From the NCBI GenBank assembly GCA_019323355.1, contig JAHWHI010000025.1, positions 1 through 26,065 on the forward strand: a stretch of 26,065 nt of DNA, in the 5' to 3' direction. The notes under the pieces were generated by a model, which was given only the letters and a program-made list of their open reading frames with translations, was not told where the DNA came from and searched no databases. How positions within the stretch are numbered: position 1 is the stretch's first letter; each line of letters starts with the position of its first letter. This stretch comes from Candidatus Woesearchaeota archaeon. Lineage in GTDB: Archaea > Nanobdellota > Nanobdellia > Woesearchaeales > WJKV01. Positions 14,023 to 21,808 of this stretch are shown piece by piece. A program made the position numbers and the translations under genes.

Positions 14023-14486
14023 TGAAATATAATAATTTTCTTATACTCATCATTATTTTTTCATTGATAATCCCAATTGCATTTTCCGCCCCGATAGCAA
14101 ACTGGTACGCTGTCCAGGATTGGGAACTTGATGTCTGCAACAAATGGGGCGGCACAGTGACAGATGGAACAGTCTCTGGAAGGTTCCGGGCGCAGACAGA
14201 CATTATCCAGAGCACAACAGTCACACTACAAGCGCACAAGATTGTCGGTCCGCAGAACGCGACTTATGAAATCGCATGGTATGTCGAGCCGGCAATGAAT
14301 GCAATGGCAATCAGCATTTATCTTAAAGGGACACAAAATTTCCTTGTTGCAAACGGGACTGCAGATTTCCGTGCTCCTTCAGTAGGTTATTGGGCAGGAG
14401 ATCTCCCTGCAAACTATTCAGAGGCAATAATCCAATTTTCAGGCGAGACATTATCAGTCCCAGTAGTATGTATAAATTGCGACTAA
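14022..14486 (+). CDS. Small secreted protein of the envelope operon, unknown function
   Basis: 154 residues from ATG 14022, whose A is the last base of the preceding TGA. GAGGTG (14008-14013) is the ribosome site. A signal peptide is clear (~1-22, ending AFSAP), and the mature domain (~23-154) looks beta-rich, with few cysteines (CNKW, and CINC at the C-terminus) and several Asn-X-Ser/Thr sequons (NAT, NGT, NYS). No transmembrane helix follows the signal, so it is exported and free or bound to neighbours. It has no family I recognise. Its tight overlap with the 1137-residue protein suggests the two act together. Confidence 0.7.
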   Translation: MKYNNFLILIIIFSLIIPIAFSAPIANWYAVQDWELDVCNKWGGTVTDGTVSGRFRAQTDIIQSTTVTLQAHKIVGPQNATYEIAWYVEPAMNAMAISIYLKGTQNFLVANGTADFRAPSVGYWAGDLPANYSEAIIQFSGETLSVPVVCINCD

Positions 14487-14487
14487 G

Positions 14488-15291
14488 ATGGTAGATAAAA
14501 AACAAAAGGTAAAAAGTATAAGTATGAAGAGAAAGAGATTCCTAGACATAAGATTCCTCACAAAGCATGTTCTTAATGATTTGGGATTCTGGATAGTCGG
14601 TATTGTCGGAATATTCAACATCATCATCCTGGGCGTGGTTTACTCTATTTTTCCAGCACTACAGATGACAAGTGCAGTCGCAGAGGAGGCTGCAAAAGGC
14701 CTGACAAGAGACGAGGCAGTGTTGAATGTGATTGAGCAGATGGATCCAACAAGCATTGTATTGTTCGGTTCAATAAAAGCACTAGCAATTATGATCGTCG
14801 GATTTTTATTGATATTGCTTGTCTTGACATATTTCAAAGGAAAAATATACCTTTCATTGCAAGATAAAAAGATGGACAAGGCGTATTTCAAACAATTTTA
14901 TGTTTTCAACATCTTTTATTATCTGATATTTATTTCAATCCCCTTGATCATATTGATCACAATAAAACCAATGGCAGCTGCAAAAATCATCCTTGTATTT
15001 GCTCTTGCCTACGCATATCTTACTCCGTTGATAAGGGCAAATTTCAGATCTTCGGAGACATACTTCAGAAATTATGTCTTGATTCTGAAACGATCGTTCC
15101 GATCAGCAGTCCAGCTGGGCGTGCTCTTAAGGGTGCTAGTACTGGCATTTTTATTTTTTGTCTTATACGTAATCTCGTCAGGATTAAGTATGCTTGGTTT
15201 TATCGGAGCAGTGATTTTCATTGTTTTATTTTTGTACTTGAGCGCAGTCTCGAGAATCATAATCTTCAATAAGATTCAAAATGTTAAATAA
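14488..15291 (+). CDS. Polytopic membrane protein of the envelope operon, unknown function
   Basis: 267 residues, beginning one base after the previous stop. A basic cytoplasmic N-terminus (~1-28) precedes about six hydrophobic helices (~33-55, 90-113, 135-158, 163-180, 210-230, 238-258). A soluble loop (~58-88) lies between helices 1 and 2. No catalytic motif, ATPase signature or known transporter motif is seen. Helix count and position in the operon suggest an integral membrane platform for the two secreted proteins upstream and the anchored protein downstream, but this is inference. It overlaps the next gene by 11 bp, consistent with translational coupling. Confidence 0.7.
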   Translation: MVDKKQKVKSISMKRKRFLDIRFLTKHVLNDLGFWIVGIVGIFNIIILGVVYSIFPALQMTSAVAEEAAKGLTRDEAVLNVIEQMDPTSIVLFGSIKALAIMIVGFLLILLVLTYFKGKIYLSLQDKKMDKAYFKQFYVFNIFYYLIFISIPLIILITIKPMAAAKIILVFALAYAYLTPLIRANFRSSETYFRNYVLILKRSFRSAVQLGVLLRVLVLAFLFFVLYVISSGLSMLGFIGAVIFIVLFLYLSAVSRIIIFNKIQNVK

Positions 15292-17569
15292 AAAAAGAGG
15301 TCAAAAAAGAGGTCAGATAACAATCTATATAATCATAGGTCTTGTTATTTTGATAGTTGCAGGTTTGATAATCTATTTAGCGTTCATGCCAGAAAAAGAG
15401 ATAGAGCAGGCAGCAAGAGAAGAGCTTCTTCTTCCAGCATCTCATCGGCCGGTTCAGGCATTCATTGAAGATTGTCTTTCTGAAATATCAGAGGATGCCT
15501 TGAAGAAACTGGGCGCTCATGGCGGATGGATCAGCATAGAAGATCCTCTTGTCGACTGGAAAGAGTTCAATATAAATTTGATGAAACCTACTGAATCTGA
15601 TGTTGTATCTTTGGATAGATCTGGCAAGAACCTGGTTCCATACTGGTGGCACATGAAATCAGAGTTTAAATGTTATGACTGTTTTTCAACACAGGAGAAT
15701 ATTCCTTCGATGGAAGATATCGAGGACCAGTTGAATTATTACATCGAGAAGAATCTTCCAATGTGCCTGCAGGGTTTTTCTGACCTGGAAAAGCAGGGTT
15801 TCGATATATCCGAGCTGGACAATCCATTGGTCCAGGCAATAGTCACGAATAAAGATGTTATTTTTATCCTTGATTATCCTCTGAAGATCGCAAAGAATGA
15901 ATTGGAAGTAAAAACAAAATATTTCAGAATCCGCCAGGATGTAAACTTGAGAAAAGTCTACAATCTAGCATTGCAATTGACCTATGACGAGATCCACGGC
16001 CAAAGATTAGAGAATTTTGTATTGATGAATCTCATCACAGTATTCTCTGGCGCGGACTTTAGCAAGCTCCCTCCTATAACTTCATCGACTACTGGCTTTG
16101 CCACAGTCTTCTGGGCAAAGCCACATGTCGAACTCATGCTGAAAGACTTGATCGCAACTTATGTCCCTTTCCTGCAGGTAGATGGAACCGCGGGCGCCAA
16201 AAAGATAAAGGACGACGATCCTGTTGTCGAAGGAACATACAATACAATGTATTTTGAGGTCTGGCAGGAGGAATACCCAGAAGTCTCTGTGAATTATTTC
16301 TATAATGATTGGCCGATTGATTTTGATATAACTCCTCCGGAAGGTCCAGGCCTTCTAAAGGCACAGGTCTATAGAACTGAATATCCTTTTGACATCCTTC
16401 CCCCTTTCCAGAGAAATCTTTATGAATTCTTCTATGACGTGGCTTTTCCTGTTGTGATTGAACTTTACGATTCTGATGCTTTCGACGGAAAAGGGTATAG
16501 TTTTTTTATTGCGCACGAAGCAAACATCAAGGACAATAAGAACATGCTGGACTGGAACCAGGGAGAGGGAACTTTTTATTGGGATCCGGAGTTTATGCAG
16601 TTGTCCTTGGATGATGTGAACCAGAATGTAGAGATTATAGATCCTATGACTGGAGAGATGTCATATGCTTCTACAAACGTGACACTTCCAGCAAGAGCAA
16701 GAACCTTGTTTGATAATCCAGAGCAAAGGATAGTCAATGTCACGATACATACATACGATAGAAAAACAGGGGATCCACTAGATAATGTTGCGATCTTGTT
16801 TGGTTGCGGATTCTATAGCACAGCATCAATCTCAGTCTCTCAGGATTTAGGGGATGATTCTTCTGGATATATTGGAAAAGTTCCGGTCTGCGTTGGAGAT
16901 GGCAGGTTCGAGTTCAGCGCCCCTGATTACAGGACATTGATACTCTCTAATCTTTCTGCAGAACCTGGAAAAAATATTGAATTAGAGGCTTATCTGGATC
17001 CTGTCCAGCAGCAGGAAGTAAGATATGAAGAAGTGATCAAAATCATTTCAAGCGGAGATCCTTCACTAGGAACCCTGACAACTACTACCCAATATCTTCA
17101 GGACAAGACATTAAAATATTATGAACAGGCAATGATTTCATTCAATAAAGTAAAAGAAGATCCGTATGAACGAGAGTATAGCCAACTGATAATGCTTACA
17201 AATTCATCAACAGCAGATATTGAATTGATTCCTGGAAAATATGAGATAAACATCATGGTCACAGACAAGCGCGGAGTTGTCATCTGGCCAGAGACCAGAA
17301 CTTACGGCTCTGGTGACGAGGAGCAGACAGTGATCATCCCTCCTGAAAAAGTAGAGCTCGAAGAATTCTTCTCAGGAGGCCTGGATTATAAGAATGAGAC
17401 CTGCGAGGATTTACTGATAACACAAAGTATGCTTGACGAAGAGAATGTCCTGGTTGTAAAGGCAATCAAATTCAAGGTGCCAACAAGAATCGAAGATTTA
17501 ATGGAATCAGGCAAGATACCTGAATATACTTCTCAGCACTGTATTGATCTACAGCCAGAATTCGTCTAG
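15281..17569 (+). CDS. Membrane-anchored surface protein with class-III-prepilin-like N-terminus
   Basis: 762 residues. The N-terminus MLNKKRGQKRGQITIYIIIG resembles archaeal class III (EppA/FlaK-type) signals, basic residues then G-Q before a hydrophobic helix (~13-34). If cleaved, processing would occur at G11-Q12. The ectodomain starts with AFIEDCLSEISEDALKKLGA and continues with repeated CLQGFSDLE- and FILDYPLKI-like segments, then beta-rich domains to a C-terminal Cys-containing region. I recall DPANN proteins with the RGQIT-type anchor and this opening, but none with known function. The KRGQ motif is duplicated by a perfect 12-bp tandem repeat (15291-15314). It overlaps the preceding gene by 11 bp and ends in a CTAG shared with the opposite-strand gene. 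Confidence 0.75.
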   Translation: MLNKKRGQKRGQITIYIIIGLVILIVAGLIIYLAFMPEKEIEQAAREELLLPASHRPVQAFIEDCLSEISEDALKKLGAHGGWISIEDPLVDWKEFNINLMKPTESDVVSLDRSGKNLVPYWWHMKSEFKCYDCFSTQENIPSMEDIEDQLNYYIEKNLPMCLQGFSDLEKQGFDISELDNPLVQAIVTNKDVIFILDYPLKIAKNELEVKTKYFRIRQDVNLRKVYNLALQLTYDEIHGQRLENFVLMNLITVFSGADFSKLPPITSSTTGFATVFWAKPHVELMLKDLIATYVPFLQVDGTAGAKKIKDDDPVVEGTYNTMYFEVWQEEYPEVSVNYFYNDWPIDFDITPPEGPGLLKAQVYRTEYPFDILPPFQRNLYEFFYDVAFPVVIELYDSDAFDGKGYSFFIAHEANIKDNKNMLDWNQGEGTFYWDPEFMQLSLDDVNQNVEIIDPMTGEMSYASTNVTLPARARTLFDNPEQRIVNVTIHTYDRKTGDPLDNVAILFGCGFYSTASISVSQDLGDDSSGYIGKVPVCVGDGRFEFSAPDYRTLILSNLSAEPGKNIELEAYLDPVQQQEVRYEEVIKIISSGDPSLGTLTTTTQYLQDKTLKYYEQAMISFNKVKEDPYEREYSQLIMLTNSSTADIELIPGKYEINIMVTDKRGVVIWPETRTYGSGDEEQTVIIPPEKVELEEFFSGGLDYKNETCEDLLITQSMLDEENVLVVKAIKFKVPTRIEDLMESGKIPEYTSQHCIDLQPEFV
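15291..15314 (+). repeat. Perfect 12-bp tandem duplication within the class III signal
   Basis: AAAAAAGAGGTC occurs twice in succession, duplicating the KRGQ tetrapeptide (residues 5-8 and 9-12) just before the hydrophobic helix. Slippage duplication is the simple explanation; it creates two potential prepilin-peptidase sites. Confidence 0.85.
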
Positions 17570-18351
17570 GAAGAAGTTGCATTGGCAATCATCTGCGCCA
17601 GAAGCTCTTCAGATTGGTATGTCCTTGCTCTTCCAAGGCTTCTGCAGTTCAATTGCTGGTATTTGTTGACAATTTTATCACAGATTGTAAAGTCTCCTGC
17701 AAAGGCAAACACAATATAACAGTTATCCCTCAATCCAGAGCTGGTGATAACTTCACAATACTTGGATTCATTATGCACAACAGCCAGTTTCTTGTAGCAG
17801 GAATTTGCTTTTCTCTCTGTTAATGATTTGCATAGATTGTTCCCAGCCTCTTCAGAAATCTCTGCTATCTGGCTCTCTATGTCTAATATTGAAGGTTCTG
17901 TTTTTTCTATCTCCATCTCCTTTTGTGTAAGTTCAACCTCAGGTTCTATCTTTGTCTCAGGCTCAACTTTTTGTTCTTTTTTAGATGTTGTAGGCACAGA
18001 GGGCTTTGGTTCTTCTATTTTCTCCGGAGGTCTTTCTATCTCTGGAAATGTAATCTGTTTTGGTTCTTGTACTTGTGGAGCTTTTTCTTTTCCAGCGATG
18101 CTCATAATAACTAGCACAAGACCGACTACAATCACGATCGCCGCAAGGATTATGATGATTGTCTTAAGTGAGATCTTTCTTTTTTGGGCAATTGGCTTGT
18201 ATGCTGAATCTATCGCAGCATTTACTAACCGAGGATCATACCCGCTAGAAATCAGATAATTCCGCAGGGTTGTTATACTGTACCCTGCATCCCGCTGTTT
18301 TCTTATATAATCAGCAAGCCTCTTTACATCCTGGTTGTATCCATCACCCAT
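17566..18351 (-). CDS. Single-pass membrane protein with Pro/Glu linker and extracytoplasmic Cys-rich domain
   Basis: 261 residues. The N-terminal helical domain (~5-50, LADYIRKQRDAGYSITTLRN) is followed by one transmembrane helix (~62-86), a Pro/Glu/Lys-rich linker (~90-165) and a Cys-rich C-terminal domain (~170-261). In that domain cysteine pairs recur as C-x8-CYKKL, YCEVI, DNCYIVFA and ICDKI. The N-terminal helix motif is one I associate with DPANN and related archaeal proteins. Topology would place the N-domain in the cytoplasm and the Cys domain outside. It converges on the envelope operon, its stop lying in the same CTAG as the 762-residue protein's stop, so antisense overlap of transcripts is expected. 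No function can be named. Confidence 0.75.
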   Translation of the reverse strand: MGDGYNQDVKRLADYIRKQRDAGYSITTLRNYLISSGYDPRLVNAAIDSAYKPIAQKRKISLKTIIIILAAIVIVVGLVLVIMSIAGKEKAPQVQEPKQITFPEIERPPEKIEEPKPSVPTTSKKEQKVEPETKIEPEVELTQKEMEIEKTEPSILDIESQIAEISEEAGNNLCKSLTERKANSCYKKLAVVHNESKYCEVITSSGLRDNCYIVFAFAGDFTICDKIVNKYQQLNCRSLGRARTYQSEELLAQMIANATSS

Positions 18352-18393
18352 ATTTCATTGAGTGGTTATCTTGGTTTTTAAGCTTTTTGTTAG

Positions 18394-18416
18394 AATAGGA
18401 AAAAGAAAAAGAAAAA
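18394..18416 (-). terminator. T-rich terminator of the 83-residue protein gene
   Basis: On the minus strand the region reads as three T5 runs separated by C, directly after the TGA stop, then CCTATTCTA. A similar stretch (TTTTTCCTATTCT) occurs in the terminator near 23597. Confidence 0.5.
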
Positions 18417-18668
18417 TCAAGCAACATTTTCTTCTTTTGCATCTTTCAGAGCAAGATATTCATATGCTTTTCCAAGCACAACCATTGCCCGCGGAAGGTC
18501 GTTTATGTTCAGGCTGCTTGTTGTCTGCCATTCGCCGTCCTTGTCTTTATAATTTCTTTCAAAGCTCACTGTCTTGAATTCCCTTAGCTTGCCGTCTTTT
18601 TTTGTCTCATTGTTCCAGATGGTTGCGCTGACGCATCCTACTCGAAATTTTTGTTCAGGTTTTGTCAT
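18417..18668 (-). CDS. Small conserved protein, possible nucleic-acid-binding, unknown function
   Basis: 83 residues, ATG at 18668. The core FKTVSFERNYKDKDGEWQTT followed by LNINDLPRAMVVLGKAYEYL is one I recall from small uncharacterised proteins in archaea and bacteria; beta-strands followed by a C-terminal helix give a PC4-like outline, only a guess. Two translation signals are possible: AAAGGAGG (18679-18686 on the minus strand, 10 bases upstream), or a leaderless start from TTTAAAATAT (~24 bp upstream). Another ATG at 18675 reads a 6-codon dead end in another frame. It is downstream of TFE with its own promoter and terminator, so it is probably a separate unit. Confidence 0.65.
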   Translation of the reverse strand: MTKPEQKFRVGCVSATIWNNETKKDGKLREFKTVSFERNYKDKDGEWQTTSSLNINDLPRAMVVLGKAYEYLALKDAKEENVA

Positions 18669-18805
18669 TTTTCATATTCCTCCTTTATATTTTAAACAGT
18701 TCTTGGCAGATAGAATTAAGCACGCGTAATTAATATTCATTAGCAACAAAAATTTAGAACTTTTACATTATTAATAGCAGGTCATTGGAAAAGATTAAGA
18801 AAATT

Positions 18806-19321
18806 TTATTTCTTATTGACATCTTTAAGAACTTTTTCTATTTCTTTGATATCCTTTTCAATCTCTTTTATTTTCGCAGAATTGTCCTCGACTACAAGCA
18901 GTTCACCGCATTCAGGGCATTTGTACTTGAACTCAACAGCATTGTCAAACGCAATACGCATGCAGTTATATTGGCAGGTATAGAAATTCTCCATCTTTTC
19001 CCGCTCAAGCCTTTCTTGTAGTCTCTCAAGTCTTTCTTCTTTAAGTTTCTTGATGACATATTTGATTTGTTTCAGCCTGAATGTCCAATAATAGATGTAC
19101 CACCCTTTCTTCTTGTCTTTCCTTCTGATAAAGCTCACAAGATTGTGCTTAAGCAGCCGATACAGCATATTCCTGGTGAGATTGACTTCCTGTTTCAGGC
19201 TTTCTGCAAGCTTGAACTCTGAGAAATTCTTCTTGTTCTTGAGCTTCATGACTAATGGAACAACATCTGGTCCCGCAGTATCAGAAATCACAGTTTCTAG
19301 GAGTGTATTTGTTAATCTCAT
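18806..19321 (-). CDS. tfe: Transcription factor E alpha subunit (TFE)
   Basis: 171 residues from ATG 19321 (a TTG two codons upstream at 19327 is possible). The N-terminal extended winged helix (~1-80) contains FSEFKLAESLKQEVNLTRNM and LVSFIRRKDKKKGWYIYYWT. A coiled linker (~85-110) precedes the zinc ribbon with C116, C120, C135 and C138 (YTCQYNC, KCPECG). The first cysteine pair is CxxxC rather than CxxC. TFE is the archaeal homologue of TFIIE-alpha: it stabilises the open promoter complex with RNA polymerase, TBP and TFB. It is 65 bp downstream of hjc on the same strand. The promoter is unclear, with candidate AT-rich boxes at 19371-19378 and 19351-19358. Identification is firm. Confidence 0.93.
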   Translation of the reverse strand: MRLTNTLLETVISDTAGPDVVPLVMKLKNKKNFSEFKLAESLKQEVNLTRNMLYRLLKHNLVSFIRRKDKKKGWYIYYWTFRLKQIKYVIKKLKEERLERLQERLEREKMENFYTCQYNCMRIAFDNAVEFKYKCPECGELLVVEDNSAKIKEIEKDIKEIEKVLKDVNKK

Positions 19322-19386
19322 CTTCAAAGAGTCAATATATGTTAGGCTACTCTATTTTTCAGGTGGACTGTATTTAAAGCTTTCGG

Positions 19387-19773
19387 TCAAATGATAAGGT
19401 CCTTCAATTCTAGACCCTTTTTCTGCGCGTCCTCTATCTTGATACTGAAATTCTTGTTCTTCTCATCGAGATCTTCGAGCTTGAGGAATCTCCAGTCAGT
19501 CCTGTCGAATCTGACAGCCAGCCAGCTCTCAGAGCCGAACAATCCGCTGAACTCTTTTAATTGGGAGATATCTTCTTTTGTGACATATAGTGTATTATTC
19601 TTTGATGTTTTGCATTCTATAGCAAGCTTTCTGGTATTGTTGCTTGCCAGTATGTCTGGAGAGGGGTATCTAGAGCTGCCAGACCCAGCAACACGTATCG
19701 CACACCATCCGCTTGCAAAGAATTTATGGATAAGGTCGCGTTCAGCATTTGTCCCCTTGATCTTTTGTTTCAT
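19387..19773 (-). CDS. hjc: Holliday junction resolvase Hjc
   Basis: 128 residues. The Hjc/RecB-nuclease motifs are intact: E11 (KGTNAERDLI), the Ser-rich loop GSGSSRYPSPD with D40, and E53/K55 (AIECKTSK). The spacing (13 residues from D to E, then E-x-K) matches archaeal Hjc catalytic residues. The enzyme is a dimeric endonuclease that cleaves four-way DNA junctions during recombination and fork repair. ATG at 19773 lies ~28 bp downstream of a minus-strand TATA box. It is transcribed divergently from the histone gene and is followed by TFE. Together with PolD and PCNA nearby it extends the replication/repair theme of the window. Confidence 0.95.
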   Translation of the reverse strand: MKQKIKGTNAERDLIHKFFASGWCAIRVAGSGSSRYPSPDILASNNTRKLAIECKTSKNNTLYVTKEDISQLKEFSGLFGSESWLAVRFDRTDWRFLKLEDLDEKNKNFSIKIEDAQKKGLELKDLII

Positions 19774-19794
19774 ATCCTTATTTTTTAGTTTTAA

Positions 19795-19806
19795 GTTTTT
19801 TAAATC
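19795..19806 (-). promoter_or_regulatory. TATA box of hjc
   Basis: GATTTAAAAAAC on the minus strand is centred ~28 bp upstream of the ATG at 19773, indicating a leaderless start. It faces the histone TATA box 18 bp away. Confidence 0.6.
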
Positions 19807-19823
19807 TATCTATTCATCGAAAG

Positions 19824-19832
19824 GTTTATTAA
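19824..19832 (+). promoter_or_regulatory. TATA box of the histone gene
   Basis: GTTTATTAA is centred ~29 bp upstream of the ATG at 19857, predicting a leaderless transcript. It shares an 83-bp divergent region with hjc. Confidence 0.6.
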
Positions 19833-19856
19833 GCTTCATTACACAATCTTCTTAAA

Positions 19857-20078
19857 ATGCCTGGAAACAAAAATTCTGTCAAATTATTGCCCTTGGCTGC
19901 AATGGAAGCAGTAATGCGGAAAGCAGGAGCTCCAAGAGTCTCAGAGGACGCTAAACAAGCCTTAAAAGAAGTGCTTGAGGAATGGGGCGAGAAAGTGGCG
20001 AAAAAAGCAGTCGAATTTGCAAAACATTCTGGTCGAAAAACAGTAAAAACAGCAGATATAAAGCTAGCTTCTAAATAA
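19857..20078 (+). CDS. Archaeal histone
   Basis: 73 residues forming one histone fold: LPLAAMEAVMRKAGAPRVSE (helix 1 and loop L1), the long helix DAKQALKEVLEEWGEKVAKK with AVEFAKHSG, and the L2/helix 3 segment RKTVKTADIKLASK. The signatures AGAPRVSEDA and GRKTVKTADI are those of HMf-like histones. These dimerise and polymerise to wrap DNA. The N-terminus is slightly extended (MPGNKNSVK) and the C-terminus ends just after helix 3, with no tail. Start by TATA spacing. It precedes PCNA, which has its own promoter. Confidence 0.96.
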   Translation: MPGNKNSVKLLPLAAMEAVMRKAGAPRVSEDAKQALKEVLEEWGEKVAKKAVEFAKHSGRKTVKTADIKLASK

Positions 20079-20085
20079 CGGAAAA

Positions 20086-20093
20086 TTTAAATA
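20086..20093 (+). promoter_or_regulatory. TATA box of the PCNA gene
   Basis: TTTAAATA predicts initiation near 20115, with a short leader carrying the Shine-Dalgarno GGAGGGG (20121-20127) before the ATG at 20134. Confidence 0.6.
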
Positions 20094-20133
20094 TTACACA
20101 CCAATCTTATAGCCTATTAGGGAGGGGGAAATT

Positions 20134-20877
20134 ATGAAACTTACTTTAGCTGAACCAAGGTATCTTAAGGATAGTGTCACTGTCATTTCTGAGCTTGTCA
20201 ATGAAGCGAGATTTAAGATCACTCCAGACGCAGTCGAACTGGTTGCAATGGATCCTGCAAATGTTGCAATGGTAATCTTCAAATTACTGTCATCATCATT
20301 CGTAGAATACAATATCAAGGACACAACAGAATTATCAATCAATCTTGACAATCTAAAAAAGATCTTGAGAAGAGCGTCACCTACAGATGTGCTGACACTC
20401 GAGCTTGACAAAGCAAAATTGAAGATCACCTTAAAAGGAAGGGCGACCCGAACATTCTCTCTTCCGATTCTCGAGCTTGAAGAGAAAGAACAGAAGATTC
20501 CTAGTTTGAATTTTCCTATCAGTGTCACAACAACAACAAATGTTCTGGACGAAGCAATAGAGGATGTTGACATTGTTGCAGAATCAGTGAGCCTTGAGGC
20601 AGATCCCGAGACATTCATAATCTCAGCAGAGGGGGATATGTCCCATGCAAAGATCGAGATCAAGCAGAGCGAAGATACAAGCATCAAGGTTGATGAGAAC
20701 GCAAAGGTAAAATCACGTTATTCTATTGAATATCTGAAGAAAATCATAAAAGGAAGCAAACTAGCAAACAATGTAACCGTAATGTTTAATAAGGACTACC
20801 CTCTCCGGGTAGAATATAAGGTTATTGACAAGCTTTTGCTTGCATTCATATTAGCTCCAAGGGTAGACAACGACTGA
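20134..20877 (+). CDS. pcn: DNA polymerase sliding clamp (PCNA)
   Basis: 247 residues, the standard length. Two similar clamp halves are visible: FKITPDAVELVAMDPANVAM in the first domain and FIISAEGDMSHAKIEI in the second. They are joined by the interdomain connector loop (~115-130, LPILELEEKEQKIPSLNF), the binding site for PIP-box partners. The end LLAFILAPRVDND is PCNA-like. Trimeric PCNA encircles DNA and tethers PolD, Fen1, ligase and others. The start is set by GGAGGGG seven bases upstream. The C-terminal PIP box of the DP2 encoded at 5662-9195 is a probable partner. Only one clamp gene is seen here, consistent with a homotrimer. Identification is firm. Confidence 0.97.
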   Translation: MKLTLAEPRYLKDSVTVISELVNEARFKITPDAVELVAMDPANVAMVIFKLLSSSFVEYNIKDTTELSINLDNLKKILRRASPTDVLTLELDKAKLKITLKGRATRTFSLPILELEEKEQKIPSLNFPISVTTTTNVLDEAIEDVDIVAESVSLEADPETFIISAEGDMSHAKIEIKQSEDTSIKVDENAKVKSRYSIEYLKKIIKGSKLANNVTVMFNKDYPLRVEYKVIDKLLLAFILAPRVDND

Positions 20878-20940
20878 ATACCATGCGGGGTACCTAACAT
20901 GATAAGTAAATTCTAACAGCGCCAACATCGGCCCGTAATC

Positions 20941-20954
20941 AAAATATATATAAG
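20941..20954 (+). promoter_or_regulatory. TATA box of the ABC-2 exporter operon
   Basis: AAAATATATATAAG predicts initiation near 20973 and a leader of ~29 nt bearing AGGTGAT (20991-20997) before GTG 21002. Confidence 0.65.
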
Positions 20955-21001
20955 TCTATTCTTATTGTTTTTTCTAAGACTAGAACTGCTAGGTGATTAA
21001 A

Positions 21002-21808
21002 GTGTATTTTGGAATAATAAAAACATTTTGGAAGGAAGCAATAGCATACCGTGCTGAGTTCATGGTCAGCATTCTAGTAGTGCCAATTCGGTTCCTTGTG
21101 CTGGTGATGATCTGGTCAGCTGTCTATGCAAACACAGCAGGAGGCTCGATCAGAGGCTACTCTCTTCCAGATCTGATCACATATTTCATACTAACAACAC
21201 TGATGTTTATCTTCATTTATGATACAGTGGCAGAGTGGCTTGGAGATGAAGTTCGGTCTGGAAATTTCCTGATATTCATGCTGAAACCTCTTAGTTTCAT
21301 GACAATAAGCTTCTACCACAAGATTGCAAATAGGCTTTTTGCAGTCATGGCAGAGATAGTTCCAATACTGATAATCTTCCTGCTGTTCTTCAGGCAGTAT
21401 CTGGTGATGGGGCACATTGGATTTTTCATAATCTCACTGCTGTTCGCATTTGTGCTATCATACCTAATCAGTTTGCTGATAGGAATGGTTGCATTCTGGC
21501 TGGTCGAGATCAGAAGCCTTTCCTGGCTGATTAATTTTGGTTTGGGCCTGGCAGCTGGACAGTTTGCGCCTTTGGACTTATTCCCTCCAGTCGCACAGAA
21601 GATATTCAGCTATCTTCCATTCCAGTACGTAACATATGTTCCAGTCAAGATTTATCTTGGAGGATACACAACAGATATTGCTAGTGGATTTTCAGGCAGT
21701 GTCTACTCTGCACTTGCACTGCAGGCATTATGGTGTGGAATTATCATAGTAATAGCATTATTTGTCTGGAGAATCGCGATGAAAAGATTCAGCGGGGTGG
21801 GCGCATGA
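21002..21808 (+). CDS. ABC-2 type exporter permease, subunit 1
   Basis: 268 residues from GTG 21002. This start is preferred to the GTG at 20993, which lies inside the Shine-Dalgarno AGGTGAT; the 4-base spacer equals that of the 10292 gene. Six transmembrane helices are visible (~20-45, 55-80, 105-135, 140-165, 170-190, 232-255). The sequence style (AYRAEFMVSILVVP, then SLPDLITYFILTTLM, then GQFAPLDLFP) matches the ABC-2 permeases that occur as pairs with an LSLGE-type ATPase (ABC2_membrane_6-like). It forms half of a heterodimeric membrane channel. Its stop overlaps the next start (ATGA). The substrate is unknown; relatives are annotated as drug or lipid exporters. Confidence 0.85.
   Translation: MYFGIIKTFWKEAIAYRAEFMVSILVVPIRFLVLVMIWSAVYANTAGGSIRGYSLPDLITYFILTTLMFIFIYDTVAEWLGDEVRSGNFLIFMLKPLSFMTISFYHKIANRLFAVMAEIVPILIIFLLFFRQYLVMGHIGFFIISLLFAFVLSYLISLLIGMVAFWLVEIRSLSWLINFGLGLAAGQFAPLDLFPPVAQKIFSYLPFQYVTYVPVKIYLGGYTTDIASGFSGSVYSALALQALWCGIIIVIALFVWRIAMKRFSGVGA

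Noticed and set aside
18669..18805. Possible gene or RNA between TFE and the 83-residue protein
   Set aside because: 137 bp of AT-rich sequence with promoter-like boxes for the downstream gene, no stable stem and no ORF of note.
20094..20687. 197-codon minus-strand ORF antisense to PCNA
   Set aside because: Ser/Thr-rich antisense shadow of a firmly identified gene; no start signal.
20878..20940. Weak hairpin after PCNA (TACC with GGTA around ATGCGG)
   Set aside because: Only four base pairs and no T-tract; likely chance. The interval otherwise holds only the promoter of the next operon.
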